DNA of 24,040 bases from the IMG/VR virus record IMGVR_UViG_3300047481_001758, positions 1-24,040 of that record; one strand, given 5' to 3'. Each line of letters starts with the position of its first letter. Position 1 is the stretch's first letter. A model generated the notes under the pieces. That model was not told the DNA's origin, ran no database searches, and saw only the letters and a list, made by a program, of their open reading frames with translations. Positions 1 through 5,977 of the stretch are shown piece after piece. Source of the stretch: a virus. A program made the translations under genes and the position numbers.

Positions 1-150
1 GCGAATCGTAAGCTTAACGTAGTTGATGGAGATTTGACGGATTATCGGCCCTCAGATCCCCAGGGTTACAACATTGTGGGCCTACGCTTCAAGCTACCTC
101 ACGGCATCAAATACTCTGAAGCTGACATGCAAGCATTCTGCATCGCATGA
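1..150 (+). CDS. C-terminal end of an unrecognised protein (5' truncated)
   Basis: The first frame is open from base 1 and ends at TGA 148-150, giving the last 49 residues of a protein that starts outside the window. The segment is hydrophilic and contains the stretch DPQGYNIVGLRFKLPHG near its middle. I do not recognise the family. A GC-rich hairpin lies five bases after the stop, which fits the end of a gene. It reads in the same direction as the small genes that follow. Confidence 0.6.
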   Translation, partial: ANRKLNVVDGDLTDYRPSDPQGYNIVGLRFKLPHGIKYSEADMQAFCIA

Positions 151-155
151 TAAAA

Positions 156-172
156 GGCCGCATCATGCGGCC
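156..172 (+). terminator. Hairpin after the first gene, weak terminator
   Basis: GGCCGCA and TGCGGCC form a perfect 7-bp stem around TCA, preceded by AAAA. The next bases are CCATTGTTT, so there is no clean U tract. It may be a weak or factor-assisted terminator, or an RNA-stabilising 3' hairpin. Confidence 0.4.
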
Positions 173-204
173 CCATTGTTTAAACTTTCCCTCGCATTAT
201 TACA

Positions 205-360
205 ATGCCTGAACTTTCTCTTTCTGCACTTTCCCTCTTGGCAGAACTTCTAGAAGATGCCGAACAAACGCAATCCATTTGTGAAGATGTGGCACCATGG
301 TGCGACAGGAAACCACACATCGAAGAACTCTGGGCCCTTTATTCTTCCCTTTTAAAATGA
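205..360 (+). CDS. Small hypothetical protein, 51 aa
   Basis: An ATG at 205 opens a 51-codon frame beginning MPELSLSALSLLAELLEDAEQ and ending SSLLK. It is leucine-rich and probably helical, with no known motif. The main support is its end: its TGA at 358-360 overlaps the ATG at 357 of the next small gene (ATGA). This is the classic geometry of translational coupling in phage operons. No convincing Shine-Dalgarno sequence precedes the ATG. Function unknown. Confidence 0.5.
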   Translation: MPELSLSALSLLAELLEDAEQTQSICEDVAPWCDRKPHIEELWALYSSLLK

Positions 361-563
361 TGGAAACTTTCTACATTCCCTCGGTTGATGAGTACGGTTT
401 CAACTATGAGATGGCCGTACATAGTGTAGAAGATGCCGAAGATCTTCTAGAAAGCTTCAAAGATGCCTTAGAAGATGCTTCAGTGAGTCGATCCTACATT
501 CTGCGCAGCATGATAGAAAGCTTAGAGGATCAACTGGCAAACTATAAAGAAACGCCAGACTAG
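357..563 (+). CDS. Small acidic hypothetical protein, 68 aa
   Basis: The protein begins MMETFYIPSVDEYGFNYEMAV and is acidic and helical, with an EDAEDLLESFKDALEDA segment. The frame is open upstream to an ATG at 297. I choose 357 because it overlaps the stop of the preceding small gene (ATGA), and because the upstream 20 residues look like an out-of-frame reading of that gene. A 16-bp palindrome and an intrinsic terminator follow. Such small acidic proteins are common in the early regions of cyanophages. Function unknown. Confidence 0.6.
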   Translation: MMETFYIPSVDEYGFNYEMAVHSVEDAEDLLESFKDALEDASVSRSYILRSMIESLEDQLANYKETPD

Positions 564-579
564 TCTAGAAGCTTCTAGA
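564..579. repeat. Perfect 16-bp palindrome TCTAGAAGCTTCTAGA
   Basis: The sequence right after the stop codon at 561-563 reads identically on both strands. Its core, TTCTAGAA, also occurs at 248-255 and 445-452 inside the two preceding genes and again at 573-580. It could be a protein binding site or the upper part of a 3' hairpin. It sits between the gene and the terminator at 595. Confidence 0.5.
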
Positions 580-594
580 AGCCCGCACAAGCAA

Positions 595-624
595 GGCCCG
601 CACCCGTCCTAGGTGTGGGCCTTT
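595..624 (+). terminator. Intrinsic terminator
   Basis: GGCCCGCACC (595-604) pairs with GGTGTGGGCC (612-621) as a 10-bp stem with one G-U pair, followed by TTT. It closes the small-gene pair at 205-563. Confidence 0.65.
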
Positions 625-905
625 AACGCGCCACAGAAGCCCGTAGGGTGACGGTAGGACGTGAGCCCATGGGATCGGTGGAGACTGGGGAATAGGGAGA
701 CTGAGGGAATATTAATTATCTGAGAGCCCTTACCACACGGCAAAGCCCTTTGGGGCCTTTATAAAGTATTATGAAACGGTAGCAACGGATACAGACGTGT
801 GGCGCAGTAGCACGGAGGTTTTGCGATGGGGGGCTGCGGTATATGCTCCGAAATGTGCAACCAAAAATGATCTACTTTTTTCGCCTAAGTATTTATACCT
901 AGCGC
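625..905. other. Intergenic stretch with no supported gene
   Basis: Between the terminator at 595-624 and the end of the HNH gene at 906 I see no convincing coding frame. A 63-codon frame starting with GTG at 797 has implausible composition and runs into the HNH gene on the other strand. A weak hairpin (GCCC-TTTG-GGGC) lies near 744-755 and could end leftward transcription from the HNH gene. A GTGGCGCAG stretch near 797 resembles a tRNA D-arm, but no T-arm follows. Confidence 0.4.
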
Positions 906-1454
906 TTAGAATTCCAGGCTATCGACTATTGCTTTTCCAACGGCTTTTGTTACTAGCTTTAGTTCTTCGTGAGTGGCATTACTTTTGATCGTATTCGCTC
1001 GATAGCTGATAATCCATACATTTCCTTTGACATAGCCACGCTCTGGATCAATGCGATCTATGGAAGGGGCATAGGGATGAGGACCTCTGCCCTGATTGCG
1101 CTGACAAGACCACTCAAGAGGGATGCCAAAGACAGGACAATGGGAAGACAGTTCAGCATTATTCCCCACCATTGAGCGGATGTAGTAAAGATCAATGTCA
1201 AATGGAAGGCATTTATCTCTTGCTCTTTCTCTTGCGTCTCTTACAAGCTGCGCTGTAATAACCTTTACTGGATTTAGCTTGTTATAGGAGCGCACCTTTT
1301 CTTTTCCGCCATTTACATAGTAATTAGAGCTTTGTTTAGACTTGCAGGATCGACACCAGTATTGAAGACCATCTTTCTTGCTCCTGTTTTTAGCAAACAT
1401 TTCTACTGGCAGCATTTGCTTGCATTTAGGGCATTGCTTTTCCGGGAGGGGCAT
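906..1454 (-). CDS. Zinc-ribbon HNH endonuclease, free-standing homing type
   Basis: The predicted 182-residue protein starts at 1454 (MPLPEKQ). Its N-terminus has a zinc ribbon with C8-x2-C11 and C34-x2-C37. The C-terminal half has the HNH-type core SIDRIDPERGYVKGNVWIISY followed by N-x3-K-S-N-A-T, typical of phage HNH nucleases with a D-R-I-D signature. Such proteins cut DNA and often spread as selfish homing endonucleases. The frame stays open upstream to 1556, but those 34 extra residues look unlike protein, and the shorter start gives a normal zinc-finger N-terminus. It lies alone, opposite to its neighbours, in a gene-poor region, as expected of a mobile endonuclease. No intron boundary or interrupted gene is visible. 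The exact start is uncertain. Confidence 0.8.
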   Translation of the reverse strand: MPLPEKQCPKCKQMLPVEMFAKNRSKKDGLQYWCRSCKSKQSSNYYVNGGKEKVRSYNKLNPVKVITAQLVRDARERARDKCLPFDIDLYYIRSMVGNNAELSSHCPVFGIPLEWSCQRNQGRGPHPYAPSIDRIDPERGYVKGNVWIISYRANTIKSNATHEELKLVTKAVGKAIVDSLEF

Positions 1455-1571
1455 AGTGAGCTTATTTGCTAGCGAAATGATAACCAGCAAAAACCTAGTT
1501 GCCACACGCTGAAAGCAAGCCCTCGCAGAGGGCGCCGCTTGAAGCGTTCTAGACAATGGTTAAGCTAGTGA

Positions 1572-1676
1572 TCCTCCCCAAGGAGGAGAACGATGAACAA
1601 AGAGCAAGACGAAACAATTTGCATCACTTTCCTTTCCATCGTCTGTTTTTCTTGAAAAGGAGGCCTTGGGGCCTCC
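1572..1676 (+). promoter_or_regulatory. Two hairpins with interchangeable GGAGG/CCTCC arms
   Basis: Hairpin 1 is TCCTCC (1572-1577), CCAA, GGAGGA (1582-1587), so the Shine-Dalgarno sequence is in the stem. Hairpin 2 is GGAGGCC (1659-1665), TTGG, GGCCTCC (1670-1676). The CCTCC of hairpin 1 can also pair with the GGAGG of hairpin 2, and the GGAGG of hairpin 1 with the CCTCC of hairpin 2. On the minus strand hairpin 2 is followed by TTTT and could be a terminator there. A regulatory role is inference. Confidence 0.3.
1593..1655 (+). CDS. Possible 20-codon leader peptide
   Basis: ATG 1593 is preceded at good spacing by AGGAGGAG (1581-1588), the strongest Shine-Dalgarno sequence in this part of the window. 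The frame is short (MNKEQDETICITFLSIVCFS) and stops three bases before a stable hairpin. The ribosome binding site is itself the right arm of a hairpin. This could be a leader peptide or chance. No partner gene follows for about 480 bases. Confidence 0.3.
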   Translation: MNKEQDETICITFLSIVCFS

Positions 1677-2101
1677 GTGCTAGACCCTCTTGGCATAGAA
1701 AAAGCTTTTTAGCCCTCTCTTGGCAGCGACGCGCACGAAGGGAAGCCCTTTACTTAGGAACAGGACCAGCCTTTTGTTTTTCGCTGCTCGGAGGGAAGGC
1801 TCGCCCTGGGGGCTCGCGGTCATGATCGAGCAGCTTACTTGGCCTTTTGTCAGTAGACGCTCCGCCCTTGGGGGCTACGCTCGCTTGAGGCTCTCGTCTG
1901 AGGAGCGTCGTCTTGCTGCGGAGCATTCCAAGCAGTTGTCAGCGGCTCCGCTAAGGCTATCGTATCTCGCACTGTGGCTCAAATGTGGCATTTTTGGTAT
2001 CAGTAGGATACATTTCTCCAAATTTCTTCCGCTTTTCTTAAGATTTCAATGGGGAGAGGGGATGCGGCGGAAGAATGTATTAAAAACGACTTGCACAGTT
2101 C

Positions 2102-2126
2102 TTGACACCGACTAGCGTGAGATAAT
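2102..2126 (+). promoter_or_regulatory. Possible promoter with short spacer
   Basis: An exact TTGACA (2102-2107) and a near-consensus GATAAT (2121-2126) lie just upstream of the small gene at 2142. The spacer is only 13 bases instead of about 17, so sigma-70 recognition would be poor. Listed as a weak candidate because both boxes are good and the position is right. Confidence 0.25.
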
Positions 2127-2141
2127 CTTCGCAAAGCTTCT

Positions 2142-2333
2142 ATGTGGGGCCTTCCTGATCGCCAGCCATTTAATATTGGGCCGTATAAATTGTGGCCTTG
2201 TTTTAGCAAGCCAGAGTTTCAATGGTTTGCAGCAGTAGATGGGCGTCCGTATTATTTCCGCACGACGAACGAGGCTCGTCTGTTCGTAAACGACTTGCTC
2301 TCCATAGAAGACTCCGAAGGCCTTTGCGATTAA
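2142..2333 (+). CDS. Small hypothetical protein, 63 aa
   Basis: The protein begins MWGLPDRQPFNIGPYKLWPCF and is rich in aromatic residues, ending with an acidic EDSEGLCD. Its pattern of short strands (YKLWPCF, FQWFAAVDGRPYYF) followed by a helix (TNEARLFVNDLLSIE) resembles the 66-aa protein at 4997-5197, and the two may be distant relatives. No Shine-Dalgarno sequence is visible. It is followed by an intrinsic terminator at 2392. Function unknown. Confidence 0.6.
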   Translation: MWGLPDRQPFNIGPYKLWPCFSKPEFQWFAAVDGRPYYFRTTNEARLFVNDLLSIEDSEGLCD

Positions 2334-2391
2334 AGGCTTTCTTCCTCTTTCCCAAAGGCTTCCTGCGCTAGCCTGCTTTGGTTGATTCTCG

Positions 2392-2411
2392 GGGGACCAT
2401 GGTCCCCTTTT
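2392..2411 (+). terminator. Intrinsic terminator before the RNR genes
   Basis: GGGGACCATGGTCCCC is a perfect palindrome (2392-2407) followed by TTTT. It ends the unit of the small gene at 2142. It also decides the start of the reductase gene, since the longer frame from 2378 would run through it. Confidence 0.75.
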
Positions 2412-2419
2412 GTCGTCTT

Positions 2420-3865
2420 ATGAAGCTGAAGGAAAAGGCAAAATGTGAGCCGATTGCTCGAACAGGACGCGTGCAAGATTGGCTAGACAGCTCCGATGGT
2501 CGCCTCCCGGTGAGCTGCACTGTTTTCAACGTGGATGATTCAATGGAGGGCGAAGATGGCATTGAAGCGTCTTGGCGGTTTGTTAGCCACGGCTTGCGCA
2601 ATGGTGCGGGCGTCGCTGTTCATTTGTCTTCTTTGCGTGAGAGGGGGGCTGAAAATGGCAAAGGCCTCGTGGCAAGCGGACCAGTAAGCTTTGGCAAAAT
2701 TTATTCCACGCTTAATGAAATCTTGCGTAGGGGTGGTTTGTATAAAAATGGTGCCGTAGTTCTTCATCTTGACTATACGCATCCTGACGCCATTGAATTT
2801 ATCAATGCTTCGCGTGGTGAGCTTCCTTGGGTGAAGCGTTGCTTGAATGTTGATGAAAACTTTCTTTCTGCATCGTCTCCTGAGCTAATTAATGCCTGTC
2901 TTCGTTCCATCTCTTCTGGCGATCTCTGGCTCAACAAAATCCGCTATAACAATCGCGGAGAACGCATCCGGGCCAATGTCTGTTTGGAGGTATATCTTCC
3001 GCATCGTGGCACTTGCCTTCTTCAGCACGTTAATTTGGGCGCATGCACGCTGGGCAATATTCAGGGAGCCTTCGCTGAAGGGATGAAGCAGCTTTGTGAG
3101 CTGCATCCTGGAACTGGCGTTGGTGACACCGGAGAGTACCTTTCTCCCTCCATTGATAAACAAATTGGCCTTGGCGTGTTGGGCCTGGCTAATTTCCTCG
3201 CTATTCAAGGGATTAGCTACGAAGATTTTGGCAATGCACTAGAGGCTTATCTTGACGAAGATCCGCATCCTTGGGCGCACCATTGGAAAGATACCATTTC
3301 TGGCGAAGCCATATGGCAGATTGATCAAGGCATTCAGAAGGCTGCTGAAATTGCTCGTGAGCATGGCATGGAGCGTGCTTTCTGCATTGCCCCCACTGCA
3401 TCGTGCTCCTATCGCTATTTAGACACGCGGGGCTTCACCACCACGCCTGAAATTGCTCCTCCCATCGCTCGGACTGTAGATCGTGACTCGGGCACGTTTG
3501 GCGTTGAGAGTTTTGATTACGGGGAGGTGGAAACTGCTGCGGAAGTGGGCTGGGATGCTTTTTACAAAGCCGCCAATGGGCTAGTGCGGTTGTATCAACG
3601 CACTGGTCTTTTCCATGGTTATTCGTTTAATTCTTGGTCAGATGTGGTGAGTTATAACGAAGCCTTCCTGAAGGATTGGCTAGACTCTCCTCAGACGAGC
3701 CTCTATTACAGCTTGCAAGTCCTGCCTGATACTCAGCGCAAGGACGACGCATATGCTGCGTTGGACGACGACTTTAAGAGCATGTTTGGTCTCGATGAAG
3801 GGACTGAGCAGGATTCTGCGTCTTGTTCGCTAGAGGCTGGATTCTGCGCTGCTTGCTCAGAATGA
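2420..3865 (+). CDS. Ribonucleotide reductase class I, catalytic (alpha) subunit, short phage form
   Basis: The protein reduces ribonucleotides to deoxyribonucleotides to feed phage DNA synthesis. From start 2420 it has 481 residues, far shorter than bacterial NrdA/NrdE (about 700-760), and lacks the N-terminal ATP-cone. Visible catalytic residues are C33 (PVSC) and C209 (GACTLGNI) as the redox pair, and the thiyl-radical motif N186-x-C188-x-E190 (ANVCLEV). The tyrosine pair Y429-Y430 (TSLYYSLQ) and a C-terminal C476-A-A-C479 are also present. The YY pair and the C-terminal cysteines are marks of class I rather than B12-dependent class II, and a beta subunit follows. The frame is open to 2378, but that start lies upstream of the terminator stem, so ATG 2420 is preferred. 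No Shine-Dalgarno sequence is seen. Confidence 0.88.
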   Translation: MKLKEKAKCEPIARTGRVQDWLDSSDGRLPVSCTVFNVDDSMEGEDGIEASWRFVSHGLRNGAGVAVHLSSLRERGAENGKGLVASGPVSFGKIYSTLNEILRRGGLYKNGAVVLHLDYTHPDAIEFINASRGELPWVKRCLNVDENFLSASSPELINACLRSISSGDLWLNKIRYNNRGERIRANVCLEVYLPHRGTCLLQHVNLGACTLGNIQGAFAEGMKQLCELHPGTGVGDTGEYLSPSIDKQIGLGVLGLANFLAIQGISYEDFGNALEAYLDEDPHPWAHHWKDTISGEAIWQIDQGIQKAAEIAREHGMERAFCIAPTASCSYRYLDTRGFTTTPEIAPPIARTVDRDSGTFGVESFDYGEVETAAEVGWDAFYKAANGLVRLYQRTGLFHGYSFNSWSDVVSYNEAFLKDWLDSPQTSLYYSLQVLPDTQRKDDAYAALDDDFKSMFGLDEGTEQDSASCSLEAGFCAACSE

Positions 3866-3873
3866 CAAAAAAG

Positions 3874-3895
3874 AAGGGGCCGGAAGGCCCCTTTT
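3874..3895 (+). terminator. Intrinsic terminator between the RNR subunit genes
   Basis: AAGGGGCC (3874-3881), GGAA, GGCCCCTT (3886-3893) is a perfect 8-bp stem with a GNRA-type loop, preceded by AAAAAAG and followed by TTTTCT. It lies between the alpha and beta subunit genes. The two subunits may therefore be made in different amounts, with readthrough or a separate promoter needed for beta. Confidence 0.85.
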
Positions 3896-3927
3896 CTCCT
3901 CAACACCCACTGAACGATACTACGACC

Positions 3928-4662
3928 ATGACCACGAAGAGCCCCTATCTGTCGATGATTACTAAAAAACGGCCTTGGCAGGCCGTTGCCGTGGACAAGG
4001 GCGTTGTGCAGGAAGGCAGTGAGGCTACACTTGGCAAGCTGCTGGCTCTGCGCCATCTAGAGCTGCCCGTAAAGGACTTTTTAGAGCAAGGGCTACAGCG
4101 TGATCTTCCTTCCACTCCGGGCGTTGTAGAAGCTCTGCGGCACAATCAGGAAGATGAGCAGCGTCACGACCAGGCTCTCAACTACATCGTTGCTGCCCAT
4201 GGTGCCGATGAAAAAGCCGAGAGGGAAGTGGAGGGCATTTTGAAGGCATGGCAAGAGCATCCTGCCCATCCCATTTTGAAAGCCGCCATTTTGGAGCGCA
4301 GTATTTTCTTCGTTGTGCTGCCGTTTTTCCGTTTCAATGGAGACATGGGTATTCGCACCGTGGCTGCTGATATTAGTCGGGATGAAATCACTCATGTGGG
4401 CGTCCATAGTCTTGTGGCTAAGGAACTCAATGAGAATGCTGGTCAGAGCCTGAATAAACTACGTCGTGCCACTGCATTGTGGGCGTTTGATGCACTTGGC
4501 ATGAGTGAGAACAAATGGCTTAACAAGGATTTCTGGCTCAAGCAAAGTGATAGCTTGTTTGAGAAAGGTAAAGCTGATGGTCTTGCGGAAACGCAACGTA
4601 GCCGGATGCCCGCATTTTTTGAGGCATCGAATACCAACCTGCCTTCTTACGGTAAGGCTTGA
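3928..4662 (+). CDS. Ribonucleotide reductase class I, radical-generating (beta) subunit, short phage form
   Basis: This is a ferritin-like di-metal protein of 244 residues (typical NrdB/NrdF is 320-380). Predicted ligands are a first-helix acid (E45 is the best candidate), E77-x-x-H80 (EDEQRH), E123 (ILERSIFF) and E153-x-x-H156 (DEITH). In E. coli NrdB the radical tyrosine is four residues after the histidine of the first ExxH. Here that position is L84, and the nearest tyrosine is Y86. This suggests a metal-centred radical rather than a tyrosyl radical, or a shifted tyrosine. The frame is open upstream to 3823 across the terminator, so I take ATG 3928. It works with the alpha subunit just upstream. 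The assignment is firm and the cofactor type is inferred. Confidence 0.85.
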   Translation: MTTKSPYLSMITKKRPWQAVAVDKGVVQEGSEATLGKLLALRHLELPVKDFLEQGLQRDLPSTPGVVEALRHNQEDEQRHDQALNYIVAAHGADEKAEREVEGILKAWQEHPAHPILKAAILERSIFFVVLPFFRFNGDMGIRTVAADISRDEITHVGVHSLVAKELNENAGQSLNKLRRATALWAFDALGMSENKWLNKDFWLKQSDSLFEKGKADGLAETQRSRMPAFFEASNTNLPSYGKA

Positions 4663-4680
4663 CGCTATATTGAGCAAGTT

Positions 4681-4897
4681 CCCGCTCTGCGCTAGCATCG
4701 GGCAGACAGAGCCTAAGCCTCTGAAGCGATTGGCTCCTGTTAATCGCTTCACGCTTGGGCCATCACCTCCCTCCATTGCTCTGTCAGTGGAGAGCAGCGC
4801 ACGGGCTGGAAATTTCTGGTCGCCGCGTTTGCGTGATTCGCCCCCAAGCTTAGCTCTCAGACGGAAACCATTTTCGGGACGTCACGAAATTGGTTTC
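4681..4897. other. Hairpin-rich non-coding stretch
   Basis: No plausible gene lies between the beta subunit and 4997. The stretch contains four inverted repeats. They are GCTCTG/CAGAGC (4684-4689, 4707-4712), a perfect 10-bp TGAAGCGATT/AATCGCTTCA (4722-4731, 4742-4751), TGCTCT/AGAGCA (4777-4782, 4791-4796), and GAAACCATTTTCG/CGAAATTGGTTTC (4864-4876, 4885-4897; 12 of 13 pairs). It is followed by a tRNA-like element. It could be a structured RNA, a recombination or packaging landmark, or a remnant. Confidence 0.45.
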
Positions 4898-4916
4898 TAG
4901 AGATGATGCTCAAACA

Positions 4917-4995
4917 GGGGGCTCCTGGCCCTGAAGTGTTGGCACACGTTAGGCACATAGCCTAGAATTCCGTGGTTCGATTCCCGGCAGCGCCC
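4917..4995 (+). tRNA. Degenerate tRNA-like element, CAT anticodon position
   Basis: A T-loop signature GGTTCGATTCC (4974-4984) lies before an acceptor-like AGCGCCC (4989-4995). The latter pairs with GGGGGCT (4917-4923) in six of seven positions. A 5-bp anticodon-type stem, TTAGG/CCTAG (4949-4953, 4961-4965), closes a 7-base loop with CAT at the anticodon position. Against a working tRNA, base 33 is A instead of U, the D-arm is not canonical, the T-stem needs a bulged T, and the length is 79. It is best read as a decayed tRNA, or as a captured tRNA 3' end such as an old attachment site. The next gene's ATG begins one base after a T at the discriminator position. Confidence 0.35.
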
Positions 4996-4996
4996 T

Positions 4997-5197
4997 ATGG
5001 CCCGCTATCGCATCGTTAAGCGTGGAGGCCTGGCCAATCCCACAAAAGCCTATTACGACGTTGAAGAGCGCGTGTTATGGTTTTGGTTTTGGCAGAACAC
5101 CTTTACAAAGCTCGAAAGCGCTGAAGCGCTAGTAAAAGACTTGCAAGCACAGGACAGGCGAGTCAAGAGGGAAGTGGTTGGAGAATACAAGGAATGA
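4997..5197 (+). CDS. Small hypothetical protein, 66 aa
   Basis: The protein begins MARYRIVKRGGLANPTKAYYDVEE, has an aromatic WFWFWQNTF strand and ends in a charged helix. Its strand-strand-helix pattern recalls the 63-aa protein at 2142-2333. The ATG directly abuts a tRNA-like element and has no Shine-Dalgarno sequence. Its stop overlaps the start of the phosphoesterase gene by four bases (ATGA at 5194), which argues that it is truly translated. Function unknown. Confidence 0.65.
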   Translation: MARYRIVKRGGLANPTKAYYDVEERVLWFWFWQNTFTKLESAEALVKDLQAQDRRVKREVVGEYKE

Positions 5198-5751
5198 GCG
5201 CCTTTGTCACCGCAGACACGCATTTTGGCCACGTCAAAAGCTTGTCTTTTATCACGCCTGATGGCTCCCCATTGCGTCCGTTTTCTTCTGTTGAGGAAAT
5301 GGACGAAACCATGGTGGAACGATGGAACGCGAAAGTGGGCAAGCATGACACGATTTACCACCTTGGTGACGTGGTCATTCCGCGTGCAAGCTTAAAGATT
5401 TTGGATCGTCTCAATGGGAGAAAGATTCTCATTCGTGGGAATCACGACTTAGGGCGTCTGTCTGATTTTTCAAAGTATTTTGAAGACGTGCGTGGCGCAT
5501 TCTTTCATAATGGCGATTCAACAATGCGAGGAGGCCTCATCTTCACTCACATCCCAGTCCATCCATCGTGCCTTCAAGGGCATTATTTGGGGAATGTACA
5601 TGGCCACCTCCATTGCCATCAAATTTTTGACGATGGAAAAGTGGATAGACGGTATTTCAACGCCTGCGTAGAAAGGAACGATTTCGCCCCTGTAGCATTT
5701 GATGAGATAAAAGCCTTCTTCAAGGGCCATGACAGAACGCAGGACTTTTAA
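5194..5751 (+). CDS. Calcineurin-like metallophosphoesterase
   Basis: The 185-residue protein has all the metal-binding motifs of the calcineurin-like fold in order: D8-x-H10 (ADTHFGH), G58-D59 (LGDVV), G82-N-H-D85, H119 with H123 (FTHIPVH) and G137-H-L-H140. These residues bind two metal ions that hydrolyse phosphomonoesters or phosphodiesters. The substrate cannot be read from the sequence. Related small phage phosphoesterases occur near nucleotide and DNA metabolism genes, and here the RNR genes are close by. The start overlaps the preceding stop (ATGA), and its end overlaps the next gene by 23 bases, so it belongs to a compact operon. Confidence 0.85.
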   Translation: MSAFVTADTHFGHVKSLSFITPDGSPLRPFSSVEEMDETMVERWNAKVGKHDTIYHLGDVVIPRASLKILDRLNGRKILIRGNHDLGRLSDFSKYFEDVRGAFFHNGDSTMRGGLIFTHIPVHPSCLQGHYLGNVHGHLHCHQIFDDGKVDRRYFNACVERNDFAPVAFDEIKAFFKGHDRTQDF

Positions 5752-5977
5752 CACTCCCCTGCGCGAGCCTCTCAATCCCATTATTTACCAATCGTTGCGA
5801 GCCATTGATTGGCACAATGCCCAATATTTTCTCACTATGGACCAGTGGCATCTTGAAAAGGCTGCCATCATTAGGCAGTATGTCAAAGAGCTAAAGGCTT
5901 GGATTTATGAGCAAGAAGAACAAGGCGTGGCGAATTTGGGCGAAGGCATTAGGGGCGAAGGAGAGCAGTTGCCATAA
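5729..5977 (+). CDS. Small hypothetical protein, 82 aa
   Basis: The protein begins MTERRTFNTPLREPLNPIIY. A helical central part (FLTMDQWHLEKAAIIRQYVKE, about residues 34-54) is followed by a glutamate/glycine-rich tail. It overlaps the phosphoesterase gene by 23 bases and the next gene by 71 bases, in another frame. The central part looks like a real protein, whereas the tail is low-complexity as expected of a region also constrained by the overlapping gene. Function unknown. Confidence 0.6.
   Translation: MTERRTFNTPLREPLNPIIYQSLRAIDWHNAQYFLTMDQWHLEKAAIIRQYVKELKAWIYEQEEQGVANLGEGIRGEGEQLP

Larger units (their letters stand above)
1455..2141. other. Gene-poor region of about 690 bases
   Basis: The region holds a hairpin pair around a 20-codon frame (1572-1676), a 12-bp palindrome AAAAAGCTTTTT at 1699-1710, and two loosely similar GC-rich segments near 1799-1817 and 1859-1884 that share CCCT(T)GGGGGCT and CGCTCGC. 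The plus-strand frames here (1556-1825 and 1720-2115) are rich in Arg, Trp and Leu runs and do not resemble real proteins. A minus-strand fragment near 2000-2060 encodes a plausible PIEILRKAEEIWRNVSY but has no nearby start, so a decayed gene is possible. Confidence 0.4.

Noticed and set aside
797-988. 63-codon plus-strand frame and a tRNA-like GTGGCGCAG stretch
   Set aside because: The frame is leucine/arginine-rich shadow sequence overlapping the HNH gene; no T-arm or acceptor stem supports a tRNA.
1556-2115. Two plus-strand frames of 89 and 131 codons
   Set aside because: The composition (runs of Arg, Trp, Leu, Ser) is typical of unselected GC-rich sequence and there is no coupling to neighbours.
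2000-2209. Minus-strand frame ending PIEILRKAEEIWRNVSY
   Set aside because: The last residues look protein-like, but the rest overlaps the better-supported 63-aa gene in antisense and no start lies near the plausible part; at most a remnant.
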